From: Dielma fastidiosa | GTDB lineage: Bacteria > Bacillota_I > Bacilli_A > Erysipelotrichales > Erysipelotrichaceae | Reading direction: 5' to 3' | Length of the DNA: 64,000 bases | Assembly: GCF_000313565.1 (NCBI RefSeq) | Contig: NZ_HE578928.1 | Location: forward strand, 22,466-86,465 | Part shown: positions 24,984 through 35,584 of the stretch, one piece after another | How the letters are laid out: every line of letters starts with the position of its first letter | Position numbering within the stretch: position 1 is the first letter of the stretch | Position numbers and translations under genes: made by a program | Notes under the pieces: model-generated | Database searches by the model: none | Seen by the model: only the letters and a program-made list of their open reading frames with translations | What the model was told of the DNA's origin: nothing

Positions 24984-27809
24984 TTATCGTTTACCCTCCA
25001 GCACGCGTTTCAGATAGATACCTGTATAGCTGTGCTCACAAGCCGCAACCTGTTCAGGTGTACCGCTAACCATAATCTGACCGCCTTCATCGCCGCCTTC
25101 CGGTCCAATATCAATAATCCAGTCAGCGCATTTAATGATATCGAGATTATGCTCAATAACCAACACGGTATCGCCATTATCCACAATACGCTGTAAAACC
25201 TCAAGCAGCTTCGCGACATCGCTTGTATGCAGACCGGTTGTCGGTTCATCTAAAACAAACAGCGTCTTGCCGGTTGCCTTGCGCTGCAGCTCACTGGCTA
25301 ATTTAACACGCTGTGCCTCACCGCCGGAAAGCGTGGTCGCGCTTTGTCCTAATTTCACATAGCCAAGCCCCACATCCTTCAGCGTCTGCAAGCGATGACG
25401 AATCTTATGTACGTTATGGAAGAAATCAATCGCCTCCTCCACACTCATTTCTAAAACATCATAGATGCTCTTGCCCTTATAGGTGCAAGCCAATGTTTCT
25501 TCATTATAACGGCGTCCCTCACACTGATCACAAGGCACGTAGACATCCGGTAAGAAATGCATTGAAATACGCAGAATGCCATCACCCTGACACGCTTCAC
25601 AGCGGCCGCCCTTTACGTTAAAGGAGAAACGTCCCTTGTCAAAGCCGCGGATTTTAGCTTCGGCAGTCTGTGCGAATAAATCACGGATATCATCAAAAAC
25701 ACCTGTATAGGTAGCTGGATTTGACCGCGGTGTACGGCCGATTGGGTCCTGTGAAATATCAATGATCTTATCAATATGCTGGAGACCTTTAATTTTCTTA
25801 CATTTCCCCGGCAGCACCTTCATACGTCCTAAGGAATGCTGAATTCCTTTAGATAATACTTCATTAACCAATGAGCTCTTACCGCTGCCTGAAACACCGG
25901 TTACCACAATCAATTTACCCAACGGAAATTTAACTGTCACGTCTTTTAAATTATTTTCACAAGCGCCGACAACTTCAAGGCATAAACCATTGCCCTTTTT
26001 TCGCGTTTCAGGAATCGCGATTTGCTTTCTTCCTGATAGATAGGCACCCGTAATTGAATCTGGATTTTCCATTACCTCAGCCGGGGTACCAGCAGCAACA
26101 ACCTCACCGCCGTGAATGCCGGCACCTGGCCCGATATCAATCAGATAATCACTGGCCCGCATTGTATCTTCATCATGCTCGACAACAATCAATGAATTAC
26201 CTAAATCACGCATCGCTTTTAACGAAGCAATCAGCCGGTCATTATCACGCTGATGCAGACCGATACTCGGCTCATCGAGCACATACAGCACACCTGATAA
26301 ATGCGAACCAATCTGGGTAGCCAGACGAATACGCTGGGCTTCACCGCCGGAAAGCGTACCAGCCAGACGATCCAAGGTCAGATAATCGAGACCTACATCA
26401 CTCAAAAACTGCAGACGCTCACGGATCTCTTTCAAAATCAAGCGGGCAATCTCCTGCTGCTGTTTATTCAGCTGCATCTGCCCCAAGAAAACCAATGACT
26501 GTTTCACCGACATCTGCGTCCATTCAAAAATATTCAAGCCGCAGACACGCACTGACAACGCCTGCTCATTCAGACGCTTACCGCCGCAGACAGGACATGG
26601 TGCTTCTGATAAGAAAGTCGCATACCATTCACGGCTCATCTGTGAAGTAGTTTCCATGAAACGGCGCTCAATCAATGTGCAGACACCTTCAATAAATTCA
26701 ACCTTTCTAAAGCTCGTTCCCGACTTAGATTCCAGCTGATAATCAATCGGTTCCGTAGAACCAAAACAAATGATATCCATTTCCTTCTTCGTCAGCTTCT
26801 CAATCGGTTTATCAATATCAATCTTATAATGATCACATAACGCTTTAAATTTCAGCCATTCCAGATTTTCCTTAGCAATAATATTCTTATAATAAACAAT
26901 ACCGCCCTGACGAATCGACTTCTTACGATCCGGAATCAAAAAATCAAGATTTACTTTTTGGGTGATACCAAGTCCCTTACATGAAGGACATGCCCCCAAA
27001 GGCGCGTTAAATGAGAAAAGCCGCGGTTCAAGTGTCGGTACACTAAAACCACAGTATTTACAGCTATAATTCTGGGAAAACAATATTTCTTCATCATTAT
27101 AGGCTACTAATGCCATACCCTTGCCAAGCTTCAGCGCTGCTTCTAATGAATCCGCGATACGGGCACGGTCACTGCCCTTCACAATACGGTCAACCACGAC
27201 ATCAATCGTATGCTTTTTATTCTTATCAAAGCCTTCAGTTTCCTCAAGCAGCACCATGTCGCCATTATGACGGATACGCACATAACCCTCTTTCTTTAAT
27301 TTATCAAGCAGATCCTTGTGTGTTCCCTTCTTATCTTTTAAAATCGGCGCTAAAATCATTAAACGTGTCTTATCCTCAAGCTCCATGACACGATCCACCA
27401 TCTGTTTGATTGTCTGGCTTTCAATCGGTTCATTATGTGTCGGACAATAAGGCACTCCGATACGAGCATATAAAAGACGCAGATAATCATAGATTTCAGT
27501 AACCGTTCCTACGGTTGAACGCGGGTTGTTGCTGGTTGTTTTCTGATCGATGGAAATCGCCGGTGACAAGCCCTCAATGGAATCAACATCCGGTTTTTCA
27601 CTATTCCCTAAAAATTGTCGGGCATAGGCGCTTAAGCTTTCCATATAACGGCGCTGGCCTTCCGCATAAATCGTGTCAAAAGCCAAGGATGTTTTACCGC
27701 TTCCGGATACCCCCGTCATAATTACAAATTGATTGCGGGGGATTTCAATATCTATATTCTTCAGGTTGTTCTCACGAGCACCCTTAATCACTATTTTATC
27801 ATTCTCCAT
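24984..27809 (-). CDS. uvrA: Excinuclease ABC subunit A
   Basis: Damage-recognition ATPase of nucleotide excision repair. The 941-aa product has two ABC modules: Walker A GVSGSGKTSL near residue 33 and GVSGSGKSSL near residue 640. ABC signatures LSGGEAQR occur in each half. Zinc-finger cysteines lie near CKYCGF, CPSCKG, CPVCGG, and CEACQG...CDQCEG. Length is normal. uvrB is present 1.4 kb upstream but separated by a permease gene and a terminator, so uvrA has its own promoter. Confidence 0.98.
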   Translation of the reverse strand: MENDKIVIKGARENNLKNIDIEIPRNQFVIMTGVSGSGKTSLAFDTIYAEGQRRYMESLSAYARQFLGNSEKPDVDSIEGLSPAISIDQKTTSNNPRSTVGTVTEIYDYLRLLYARIGVPYCPTHNEPIESQTIKQMVDRVMELEDKTRLMILAPILKDKKGTHKDLLDKLKKEGYVRIRHNGDMVLLEETEGFDKNKKHTIDVVVDRIVKGSDRARIADSLEAALKLGKGMALVAYNDEEILFSQNYSCKYCGFSVPTLEPRLFSFNAPLGACPSCKGLGITQKVNLDFLIPDRKKSIRQGGIVYYKNIIAKENLEWLKFKALCDHYKIDIDKPIEKLTKKEMDIICFGSTEPIDYQLESKSGTSFRKVEFIEGVCTLIERRFMETTSQMSREWYATFLSEAPCPVCGGKRLNEQALSVRVCGLNIFEWTQMSVKQSLVFLGQMQLNKQQQEIARLILKEIRERLQFLSDVGLDYLTLDRLAGTLSGGEAQRIRLATQIGSHLSGVLYVLDEPSIGLHQRDNDRLIASLKAMRDLGNSLIVVEHDEDTMRASDYLIDIGPGAGIHGGEVVAAGTPAEVMENPDSITGAYLSGRKQIAIPETRKKGNGLCLEVVGACENNLKDVTVKFPLGKLIVVTGVSGSGKSSLVNEVLSKGIQHSLGRMKVLPGKCKKIKGLQHIDKIIDISQDPIGRTPRSNPATYTGVFDDIRDLFAQTAEAKIRGFDKGRFSFNVKGGRCEACQGDGILRISMHFLPDVYVPCDQCEGRRYNEETLACTYKGKSIYDVLEMSVEEAIDFFHNVHKIRHRLQTLKDVGLGYVKLGQSATTLSGGEAQRVKLASELQRKATGKTLFVLDEPTTGLHTSDVAKLLEVLQRIVDNGDTVLVIEHNLDIIKCADWIIDIGPEGGDEGGQIMVSGTPEQVAACEHSYTGIYLKRVLEGKR

Positions 27810-27830
27810 AATTTCACCTCGAACGTACCT

Positions 27831-27836
27831 ATTATA
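27831..27836 (-). promoter_or_regulatory. -10 element for uvrA
   Basis: TATAAT on the minus strand about 25 nt before the uvrA ATG. The -35 at 17-nt spacing (GTGCAA) is weak. The remaining 160 bp up to the preceding terminator holds no gene I can see. Confidence 0.55.
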
Positions 27837-27994
27837 CCTTAGGTTGGTGTTTTTTGCACATTTTAAACAATGTTTTTTCTTATCTCACAATCATAATGGC
27901 AGATTTATACCGTCATCGATACTAAGTCTTTAAACAAAGTGTTAAAAACTTCAACAGCCGCACAATTGATCGTTCTGCTGCCTTTTTATAGTAC

Positions 27995-28029
27995 AAAAGG
28001 AGTGCCAGTTTCATACATGTCACTCCCTT
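27995..28029 (-). terminator. Terminator after the AI-2E-family permease gene
   Basis: On the minus strand AAGGGAGTGAC and GGCACTCCTTTT pair around a loop of about 12 nt, ending in TTTTG. It separates the permease gene from uvrA. Confidence 0.7.
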
Positions 28030-28062
28030 CTGTGTTATTTCATAGATTCATTCAAACGTTCT

Positions 28063-29217
28063 TTATTCTGTTTGCTCGATCATAGCACTCGCGTCAGCCT
28101 TTTTGGCTTTTTTCAACGCAATCCGGCGCGCCACCTCATCCCCGCAGAGACGATACAGCACCGCAAATGTCGGCAGTCCCAAAAGCATTCCCATTAAGCC
28201 AAACAAACCGCCGCCTAAGGTAATCGCAAATAAAACCCATAAACCGCTCAAACCAACTGAAGTTCCAACAACCTTATGATAGATTAAGTTGGATTCAAAC
28301 TGTTGGAGACAGATGCCAAATACAATGAAGATCACTGCCTTAATCGGTGAAACGAACACAATCAAGACCGCACAGACAAAGGTTCCGATGATTGGGCCGA
28401 AAATCGGTATGATATTCGTACAGCCAATCACAACCGCCAAAATCGGCGCATAAGGAATCTTCAAAACCAGACAGCCGATATAACACAGCACACCAATGAT
28501 GACCGCTTCCACCAGCTGACCGCTGATAAAGCTTGAAAATGTACTATTAGCCATTGTTGCCGCATGATTCACATAACTATTTACTGGTTCAGGCAAAAAT
28601 GCATATAAAACATTTTTCAGCTGATTCAGCAATTTTTCCTTACTGACCGTCATATAAACAGCGATAATTAATGCCAGAAATAAATTCATAATGCCATTCG
28701 TAACACCCTTGCCAATTGCCAAAAGCCGCGGCAATAAATCAGTGGCAAAGCTCATCAGCCATTTGCTTGCTTCCCCAATCAGATTATTGATCTGTGTCAG
28801 CATTTCCTCACTGAATTCAAATTCCGCAGTCAGCTTATTGATAAATTCATTACTTTTCTCAATATAACCCGGAACATTATCGATTAACATCCCGATACTT
28901 TCCTGAAGCTGCGGCGCAATGATTCTGATAATCACAAAGAAAATCAAAAGAATTGTTACCAAAGCCAGTACCGCTGCCAATGCTTTGCGGTATTTCATCT
29001 GTTCCGGCAGTTTATTCAAATAAAATTTCAAAGGTATATTAAAGACATAAGCAATTCCAACCGCAATGAAAAAGGGTGAAATCAAATCAAGAATCTTGCC
29101 GATAAATGCCAATATTGGCTGATAATTAATCAGCGCAAAAATAAGCAGGACTGAATATGTAATAATTAAGAGTACATTCTTTACCGTCAGCTGTTTAACT
29201 TTTGTACTTCCCAGCAT
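28063..29217 (-). CDS. AI-2E/YtvI-family membrane permease
   Basis: A polytopic membrane protein of the AI-2E transporter (PerM/YtvI) family, about 384 aa. Hydrophobic helices lie near 20-55 and 70-100, with a soluble amphipathic section around 100-150. Family segments include GVTNGIMNLFLALIIAVYMT, SFISGQLVEAVIIGVLCYIG and NIIPIFGPIIGTFVCAVLI. The substrate is unknown. Members have been linked to quorum signal export or Na+/H+ antiport. I start at the ATG at 29217, 6 nt after GAGGGGTG, immediately after the uvrB stop. Confidence 0.86.
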   Translation of the reverse strand: MLGSTKVKQLTVKNVLLIITYSVLLIFALINYQPILAFIGKILDLISPFFIAVGIAYVFNIPLKFYLNKLPEQMKYRKALAAVLALVTILLIFFVIIRIIAPQLQESIGMLIDNVPGYIEKSNEFINKLTAEFEFSEEMLTQINNLIGEASKWLMSFATDLLPRLLAIGKGVTNGIMNLFLALIIAVYMTVSKEKLLNQLKNVLYAFLPEPVNSYVNHAATMANSTFSSFISGQLVEAVIIGVLCYIGCLVLKIPYAPILAVVIGCTNIIPIFGPIIGTFVCAVLIVFVSPIKAVIFIVFGICLQQFESNLIYHKVVGTSVGLSGLWVLFAITLGGGLFGLMGMLLGLPTFAVLYRLCGDEVARRIALKKAKKADASAMIEQTE

Positions 29218-29218
29218 T

Positions 29219-31198
29219 CTATTCACCCCTCAGTTCGATAATCATATCACGCAGTTCGGCAGCACGCTCGAAATCCAATGCCTTTGCCGCTTCCTTCATT
29301 TCTTTTTCCAGTGATTCAAGCAGTTTAACCTTGTCCTTCTTGCCCAGCTTATTTTTCTTCTTCATGTAAGCAGTCGCCATTTCCTGCGTTTCTTTGCTGT
29401 GCATTACTTCATGCACTGGCTTAATAATTGTTTTTGGAATGATATTATGCGCCTTATTGTATTCAATCTGTATTCCGCGGCGTCGATTTGTCTCATTGAT
29501 GGCTTTACTCATACTGTCAGTCATCTTATCCGCATACATGATGACTCTGCCATCTGCATTACGAGCAGCTCGGCCGATAATCTGAATCAAAGAACGCTCA
29601 CTTCGCAAGAAGCCTTCCTTATCTGCATCTAAGATGGCAATTAAGGATACTTCAGGAATATCCAGACCTTCACGCAGCAGGTTGATACCGATCAGCACAT
29701 CAATTTTACCTAGACGCAGATCGCGGATAATTTCACTGCGTTCAATGGTTTTAACTTCATGATGCAGCCAGCCAACCTTCAGATCCAGCTGTTTCAGATA
29801 ATTTGTCAGCTCCTCAGCCATGCGTACAGTGAGAGCTGTAACTAAGACACGCTCATTGCGCTCAATGCGGGTGCGGATCTCATCAACAAGATCATCAATC
29901 TGTCCGGCAGTCGGCCGTACTTCCACCTGTGGATCAAGCAGACCCGTAGGACGAATAATCTGTTCGACAATTTCACCATGCGTCTGTTCCAGCTCATAAT
30001 CGCCGGGTGTCGCTGATACATAGATTGCCTGATTGATCATCGACGTAAATTCTTCAAAGCGCATCGGTCGGTTATCCAAAGCACTTGGCAGACGGAAGCC
30101 ATAATTAACCAGTGTTTCTTTACGGGCGCGGTCGCCGTTGTACATACCGCGGATCTGCGGCAGTGAAACATGGCTTTCATCGACAATCAGCAGAAAATCC
30201 TTTGGGAAATAATCAAGTAAAGTATACGGTCTTTCACCAGGCTTGCGGCCGTCAATATGCCTTGAATAGTTTTCAATACCCGGACAGACGCCAAATTCAC
30301 GAAGTGCTTCTATATCATAGGAAGCGCGCTGTTCAAGCCGTTGTTTCTCAAGCAGCTTACCTTCTCTTTCAAGCTCAGCACTCCGCTCTTTCAGCTCCTC
30401 GCCAATCGTATCACATGCCCGCAGCAATATATCTTTACGGGTTGCATAACCGCTGGCAGGATACATGACATAGACGCTATACGCATTTAAAAGCTTGCCG
30501 GTCAGCGGCTCAACCTCACAAATACGTTCAATTTCATCATCAAATAATTCAATTCTCAGCATATAGCTGTCCGTATGGCCCGGTGCTACTTCGATTACAT
30601 CGCCGCGCACACGGAAACAGCCGCGCGTCAAATCAATATCATTGCGTTTGTACTGACGGTCTACCAATTGTTTCAGCAAGACATTGCGGTCAATAACTTC
30701 ACCAACCCGCAGTGTAAAAAACATCTCCCGGTATTGTTCCGGATTGCTGGCGCCATAGATACAGGCTACCGACGCAACAATAATCGTATCCCGGCGTTCA
30801 AGCACTGAATTGACCGCCGCCATCCGCAGCATATCCAGCTCCTGATTTGTTGTCGCTGTTTTATCAATATAAGTATCAGAGCTTGGCAGATAAGCCTCCG
30901 GCTGATAATAATCAAAGTTGGAAACAAAATATTCCACACGGTTCTTTGGAAAGAATTCCTTTAACTCCGCATACAGCTGTCCGGCCAGTGTTTTATTATG
31001 TGCAAACACCAGCGTCGGCCGATTCATCGCCTGAATGACATTGGAAACGGTAAATGTTTTACCAGTACCTGTCGCGCCGAGCAATACCTGGCACTTTTTC
31101 CCTTCCTTCAGACCATTCACTAACTCTTCAATCGCTTTAGGCTGATCACCCTGAGGCTGGTAGGATGAAACCAGTTCAAATAATTGTTTATCTTCCAT
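29219..31198 (-). CDS. uvrB: Excinuclease ABC subunit B
   Basis: DNA-loading helicase-like subunit of nucleotide excision repair. The 659-aa product has Walker A GATGTGKT at residues 41-48 and the beta-hairpin region [21 protein letters not shown] is present, as are helicase motifs through [19 protein letters not shown] and QIIGRAARN. The C-terminal UVR domain ([22 protein letters not shown]) contacts UvrC. The start overlaps the last 11 nt of the S41 protease gene. Confidence 0.98.
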   Translation of the reverse strand: MEDKQLFELVSSYQPQGDQPKAIEELVNGLKEGKKCQVLLGATGTGKTFTVSNVIQAMNRPTLVFAHNKTLAGQLYAELKEFFPKNRVEYFVSNFDYYQPEAYLPSSDTYIDKTATTNQELDMLRMAAVNSVLERRDTIIVASVACIYGASNPEQYREMFFTLRVGEVIDRNVLLKQLVDRQYKRNDIDLTRGCFRVRGDVIEVAPGHTDSYMLRIELFDDEIERICEVEPLTGKLLNAYSVYVMYPASGYATRKDILLRACDTIGEELKERSAELEREGKLLEKQRLEQRASYDIEALREFGVCPGIENYSRHIDGRKPGERPYTLLDYFPKDFLLIVDESHVSLPQIRGMYNGDRARKETLVNYGFRLPSALDNRPMRFEEFTSMINQAIYVSATPGDYELEQTHGEIVEQIIRPTGLLDPQVEVRPTAGQIDDLVDEIRTRIERNERVLVTALTVRMAEELTNYLKQLDLKVGWLHHEVKTIERSEIIRDLRLGKIDVLIGINLLREGLDIPEVSLIAILDADKEGFLRSERSLIQIIGRAARNADGRVIMYADKMTDSMSKAINETNRRRGIQIEYNKAHNIIPKTIIKPVHEVMHSKETQEMATAYMKKKNKLGKKDKVKLLESLEKEMKEAAKALDFERAAELRDMIIELRGE

Positions 31199-32690
31199 TC
31201 ACGACCTCCATAGCTTTTACAAGCTGTGTATCCAGCTCAGTCTTATTTTCAAACCACGTATAAGTAGTTGCCGAAAATAAACGAACCAGCAATTCCGTAT
31301 CAATAACCCCCGTTTCTGTCAAATCATTATCCCTTTGAAAGGCCAAGATTGCCTGCCTTGTAGCTTCTGAAAAATAACCGTCTGTACGATCGACAGAATA
31401 GCCGTTAAACTGCAGATAATATTGAGCGGACTGCACGTTTTGAGCCACTGAATCAACCTCATAAACCGTATCATCTTCATAATAACTGATACTTAACGCT
31501 TTCGGCAGATCTACATCATAATCCGGCGTGATACCTACACCATTAATCTTATTATCCTTCGGTGTCAGCCATTGAGCTACCGTATATTTAATAGCACTGC
31601 CGTCGCGGAATGGAATTGACTGCTGAACCGTTCCCTTACCATAAGTCAGCTTACCAATCACATCCACATCTTTTTGTTCCTTTAAAGCAGCTGTCAGCAC
31701 TTCAGCCGCTGATGCGGTATTTTCATTCACCAGCAACGCGATAGAATCAAAATCATAATTATGAATATTACTCTTTGTTTTATATTCCGTAATCTCTCCC
31801 GCGCGGTCTTCCTGTTTTAATATAACCGTATCATCAGGCAGGAAATAAGACGCTGTATCCACAACACTTACCAGATAGCCGCCGGTATTATCACGCAGAT
31901 CGATAATCAGCTTGTTAATGCCCTGCGCCGCAAATTCTTCAAGATACAGGCCTACTTCGTGAGCGGTAGTTTCCGCAAAGGAGCTGATTTCTAAGATACC
32001 GACTTGATCCAGCACATAACCATAGGCAGAATTTTCAATCTCCGCCCGTGTCAAAGTAACATCCATTTCTTCACCGCTGCGATCAAGCACTAAGACAACA
32101 TCCTTGCTTTCACTCTCGGTAATCATACTTTTTATTTCTGTACTTGTTTTCCCTTCAACACTCTGATTATTGATTTTTAAAATTGCGTCACCAGCCAGCA
32201 GACCGGCTGCCTCAGCGGGTGAATTTTTGATGATTCGGGTAATGACAGCCCGATCACTGGTCGGAAAATACTGAATGCCGACACCCTCAAAGCTGCCTTC
32301 CAGATTGCTGATAAAACGATTCATTAATTCCGCATCCATATACATCGTATGCGGATCACCGCCGCTGTCGACAAGTCCATTAATAGCACCGTCAAGCAAT
32401 GTATTTTCTAAATCATCCATATCCTTGCCAAAATACCATAGTTCCTTCATTACTTCATAAACCGTATTCATTTTATTTGAACTGGCTGACATACCGGAAT
32501 TTCCCGGCTGAACAAATGAAGATAATGCGAAACCAGCGGTAAAGAATAGCGCACAGGCCAAAATTGTACCCATGATCTGACGCTGTTTCTTTCTTCTTGC
32601 CGCAATTTCATCCGGCCAGCGATGCCGAACCAGTTTTACCCGAACCACTTTATTTTCATCAGAGAAATTTTCTGTATTTTTTTCTTCCAT
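31188..32690 (-). CDS. S41-family carboxyl-terminal processing protease with PDZ and peptidoglycan-binding domains
   Basis: A membrane-anchored CtpA/CtpB-like serine protease of 500 aa. There is a basic cytosolic N-terminus and one membrane span (about 45-62). The PDZ domain includes [20 protein letters not shown]. The S41 core has [12 protein letters not shown], the catalytic Ser in [15 protein letters not shown] and the catalytic Lys in [12 protein letters not shown]-terminal peptidoglycan-binding domain contains [22 protein letters not shown] use the ATG at 32690 with AAGGTG upstream. It probably processes extracellular or wall-associated proteins. Confidence 0.93.
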   Translation of the reverse strand: MEEKNTENFSDENKVVRVKLVRHRWPDEIAARRKKQRQIMGTILACALFFTAGFALSSFVQPGNSGMSASSNKMNTVYEVMKELWYFGKDMDDLENTLLDGAINGLVDSGGDPHTMYMDAELMNRFISNLEGSFEGVGIQYFPTSDRAVITRIIKNSPAEAAGLLAGDAILKINNQSVEGKTSTEIKSMITESESKDVVLVLDRSGEEMDVTLTRAEIENSAYGYVLDQVGILEISSFAETTAHEVGLYLEEFAAQGINKLIIDLRDNTGGYLVSVVDTASYFLPDDTVILKQEDRAGEITEYKTKSNIHNYDFDSIALLVNENTASAAEVLTAALKEQKDVDVIGKLTYGKGTVQQSIPFRDGSAIKYTVAQWLTPKDNKINGVGITPDYDVDLPKALSISYYEDDTVYEVDSVAQNVQSAQYYLQFNGYSVDRTDGYFSEATRQAILAFQRDNDLTETGVIDTELLVRLFSATTYTWFENKTELDTQLVKAMEVVNGR

Positions 32691-32749
32691 AGAGACACCT
32701 TCTTTTATCATGTTGATATTTTACCACAAACTCAATAAAACTAAAACGA

Positions 32750-32765
32750 GAGAGCATTTGCTCTC
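32750..32765 (-). terminator. Terminator after femX
   Basis: GAGAGCA-TT-TGCTCTC hairpin followed on the minus strand by GTTTTAGTTTT. It overlaps the femX stop codon. Confidence 0.75.
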
Positions 32766-34020
32766 AGACTATTTTTTTCAAACGATTATAGATTGCAAAC
32801 ATCATCGCATCGATCGGCAGAATAAAGTCACCCACCAATTCCTCCACATGACCGCCAAATCCTTTTTTAAATAGATAAACGCCATAATCGTCAGCCTCTT
32901 TATTAAAATCACCGCTTGTACCATAAAAATTATAACGCTTAAAGCCATGGTTCAAGGCATATTGAATCATCGTCCACTGAATCGCATACGGTCCGTTAAA
33001 ACGCATATATTCATCATAAGCCCCACTAGACAGATAAATCATTTCATTACCGTTCAGCGTGATAAAAAAGGCAGTTGCCAAAGGTAATTCATTACCTTCT
33101 TTAGCTTTCAGCTCCTGGGCCTCTTTTAATCGGCGCTGCGCAATCTCAATCGCCTCATCGACAACCTTTAAACGTTTATTAAACTTTTTAGAATTTGGCT
33201 GTTTAACCAGCATCTCTTCAACTTCCGCTTTCTCTTTCAGCTGATTATCAAGATCTGCCTGCATGTTTGCTTCATATTTATCCAAATCTAAAACTGCATA
33301 CGGCACTTTGACGTTTTCTTCACCGTAACAGCGCATCTGCCGCTGATAAAATTCCAATTCACGGTCTTTAAACCCCCGGCGTTCACTGGTATGATCCATC
33401 ATTTTCTTAAAAATCGGCAATTCATCATAAGAAAGAAAACGCACATCAATTCCCATCTTAACCGTCTTATTGATTGACCAACGTGTTTGCTGATCCATTT
33501 CTTTCAAGATTGTATCCGCATCCTTACCTTCTAAATCAAGGACAAACATCCATCTTACCTGCTGATCATCCCTAAAGCCTTTTGTTTCTCCGCAGTAATG
33601 ACAGCCCATATCGATTAGATTTTGAACAATGTCATGATTATCAAAACCGCCTTCAACAAGATCCCCATTGATATCACGCTCCTGCAAACAGACATAAGGA
33701 TCAATCCTTAAATAAAGGCCCTTACGCGCATGACAGTAATCTTTTATATTTCCCAGGAAATATTTTAATAATTCTTTATTCTTATAGTCAAGAAGGAAAC
33801 CGCGCTGAGCATAAAAGTAACGGAATTTCTTCATCACCGGCATTGACACCAATAGAGTTGCCGCAATAATTTCATCCTTCTCTTTCACGCCTAAATAAGC
33901 ACCTTCCCAGCCGCCTTCTGCTTTTATATCATAAGCTTCCTTACTTTGCATGAAGCTGCCATATTGATGGTGCTTTGCGAAAGCCGTATATTCCTGTTCA
34001 TTTAATTCACAAAATTGCAT
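32764..34020 (-). CDS. FemABX-family peptidoglycan aminoacyltransferase
   Basis: A 418-aa enzyme of the FemX/FemA/MurM family, which adds amino acids from aminoacyl-tRNA to the lipid II stem peptide to build cross-bridges. It has two GNAT-like halves (QTRWSINKTVKMGIDVRFLS; YLSSGAYDEYMRFNGPYAIQWTMIQYAL). A charged coiled-coil arm of about 60 residues lies near 240-310 (KAEVEEMLVK...RRLKEAQELKAKEG), as in FemA. The added amino acid cannot be read from the sequence. It has its own promoter and terminator within a cell-wall neighbourhood. Confidence 0.9.
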   Translation of the reverse strand: MQFCELNEQEYTAFAKHHQYGSFMQSKEAYDIKAEGGWEGAYLGVKEKDEIIAATLLVSMPVMKKFRYFYAQRGFLLDYKNKELLKYFLGNIKDYCHARKGLYLRIDPYVCLQERDINGDLVEGGFDNHDIVQNLIDMGCHYCGETKGFRDDQQVRWMFVLDLEGKDADTILKEMDQQTRWSINKTVKMGIDVRFLSYDELPIFKKMMDHTSERRGFKDRELEFYQRQMRCYGEENVKVPYAVLDLDKYEANMQADLDNQLKEKAEVEEMLVKQPNSKKFNKRLKVVDEAIEIAQRRLKEAQELKAKEGNELPLATAFFITLNGNEMIYLSSGAYDEYMRFNGPYAIQWTMIQYALNHGFKRYNFYGTSGDFNKEADDYGVYLFKKGFGGHVEELVGDFILPIDAMMFAIYNRLKKIV

Positions 34021-34045
34021 GTCTATTCCTCATTTCGTCTAAGCT

Positions 34046-34074
34046 ATTATACCACAAAGAAGCTGTTTTCACTC
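34046..34074 (-). promoter_or_regulatory. Promoter for femX
   Basis: On the minus strand an extended -10 TGG-TATAAT, with a -35-like GTGAAA at 17-nt spacing, about 25 nt before the start codon. Confidence 0.65.
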
Positions 34075-34168
34075 ATGAATCAAGGCCAGAACAAGTAAAT
34101 ATAAGAAAAGCGTAAGAATCCTTGATAAATTAAGCCAGCCTAATTACCGCAAGCTTAACACAATAAAA

Positions 34169-34192
34169 AAACCTGGCATATTTACCAGGTTT
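34169..34192 (-). terminator. Terminator after the M23 gene
   Basis: Stem AAACCTGG/CCAGGTTT with an 8-nt loop, followed on the minus strand by TTTTTATTG. It ends the ftsE-ftsX-M23 transcript. Confidence 0.9.
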
Positions 34193-34198
34193 GCTGCA

Positions 34199-35584
34199 TT
34201 ATAAGCCTAACATATCTTCCGGACGTTCACGGCAAGGCACTGCCCAGCCGCGGGCAGAACAAGCTGAGCTTGTATTCCAGCCGCTGCCGCCTGAGAAGTC
34301 AGCTGTTGATTGGAACCAGTTATATACATCAGCTACACTTTGTGATCCCATATTAACAATTTCAAAATGTAAATGGGGTCCCGTTGAGTTGCCGGAATGT
34401 CCAACCGCACCAATTACCTGTCCGGCATTCACCTGATCACCCGCTTTAACCGGGAACGGCTGCTGTGACATATGGAAGAATGAGAACATATAGGTTGTAC
34501 CATTTACTTCTCCAATTAATGAAATCGTATTGCCGCCGCCATAAGGCCAGCCAATCCAGTTTCCTAAATAACCGCCGTTAGAAGGCGCCGGATTATTAGC
34601 ATAGGCCACAATACAGTTTGCCGGTGCCACGATCGGCGTACCGATTGATGCCGCAAAATCAAGACCAAGGTGAGCTGTATTAGTACCATAATAAGCCCAA
34701 GTACCCGCGGAAATCGTATAACCTGAAACAGGTACGATAAAGCCGTTGCTGCCTTCATAATTGCCAATAACGGTTTCACTTAAATTAGGAATAATACTTA
34801 AGATATCTGAACCTGCCTGAGCATTTGTACGCTTTTCTTCTTCTAAAATAGCCTGCTGCGCATGCAGTTCATCAATAACTCGCTGCAGCTCATCTTTAGC
34901 GGCCTGCAAGCTTTCCTTCTGATCCTCAAGCAATGCCTGCTGGTCAATAGCTTCCTGCTTCAGACGATCTAATTCACTCTTATCAAAGTTAAGCTGTTCA
35001 ATCTGTTTATTCAATTCTTCAATATTACCCTGTTCATAGGCGGTAATATCCTGCAATACAGAAATGCGCCGAATCATATCAATCAGATCACTGGCACCCA
35101 TGATAATATCAATATACGCATTGACGCCAACATAAGACTGCATGCTGACCATGCCATCCTTGATTTGACGGTCACGTTCCTCAATATCCGCTTCCTTTTC
35201 GGCAATCTGTTCCTCAAGCACTACGATACTGTTTTCTATTTCAGCGATGCTGGCTTCCAATGCCGTAATCTGATTATTCAAATCTTCAATCTGTGTTTCA
35301 TAAGCCTTAACCTGAAGACCAGCGGCACTGATATCACCCTCAAGAGCAGCGATTTTTTCACCGATTTCACCGGCAATCGCCTGATAATTAGCGGCCTGTT
35401 CACGATACCACGCCTTAAATGCCTTACATGTATCGGCATCCTCCTGAGTCTGTAAAGGTCTTGAACAAAAATCAATATAATAACTCTCCTGACCGCTGAA
35501 ATCATCCGCCTTCAGCGTTGATGGCACTAAGGTCATCACAAACATTGAGGCGCTCAGCATGAGTATTTTCATGTTTTTTTTCAT
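34199..35584 (-). CDS. Secreted M23 peptidase with coiled coil (EnvC/PcsB-like FtsEX effector)
   Basis: A 461-aa secreted protein. A signal peptide (basic MKKNMKILM, hydrophobic core, cleavage near STLKADD) precedes a long coiled coil (about 55-280, including IEDLNNQITALEASIAEIE). The LytM/M23 metallopeptidase domain is C-terminal (about 310-430) with the zinc ligands HLGLD and HLHFE. EnvC in Gram-negatives and PcsB or CwlO partners in Gram-positives share this layout and are activated by FtsEX. The start is the ATG at 35584, overlapping the ftsX stop (ATGA) with GAGGTG upstream. It likely cuts peptidoglycan during division or elongation under FtsEX control. Confidence 0.9.
   Translation of the reverse strand: MKKNMKILMLSASMFVMTLVPSTLKADDFSGQESYYIDFCSRPLQTQEDADTCKAFKAWYREQAANYQAIAGEIGEKIAALEGDISAAGLQVKAYETQIEDLNNQITALEASIAEIENSIVVLEEQIAEKEADIEERDRQIKDGMVSMQSYVGVNAYIDIIMGASDLIDMIRRISVLQDITAYEQGNIEELNKQIEQLNFDKSELDRLKQEAIDQQALLEDQKESLQAAKDELQRVIDELHAQQAILEEEKRTNAQAGSDILSIIPNLSETVIGNYEGSNGFIVPVSGYTISAGTWAYYGTNTAHLGLDFAASIGTPIVAPANCIVAYANNPAPSNGGYLGNWIGWPYGGGNTISLIGEVNGTTYMFSFFHMSQQPFPVKAGDQVNAGQVIGAVGHSGNSTGPHLHFEIVNMGSQSVADVYNWFQSTADFSGGSGWNTSSACSARGWAVPCRERPEDMLGL

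Noticed and set aside
27820..27835. LexA/SOS box upstream of uvrA (CGAACGTACC)
   Set aside because: Only one half-site resembles the Firmicute SOS consensus. The second half is missing.
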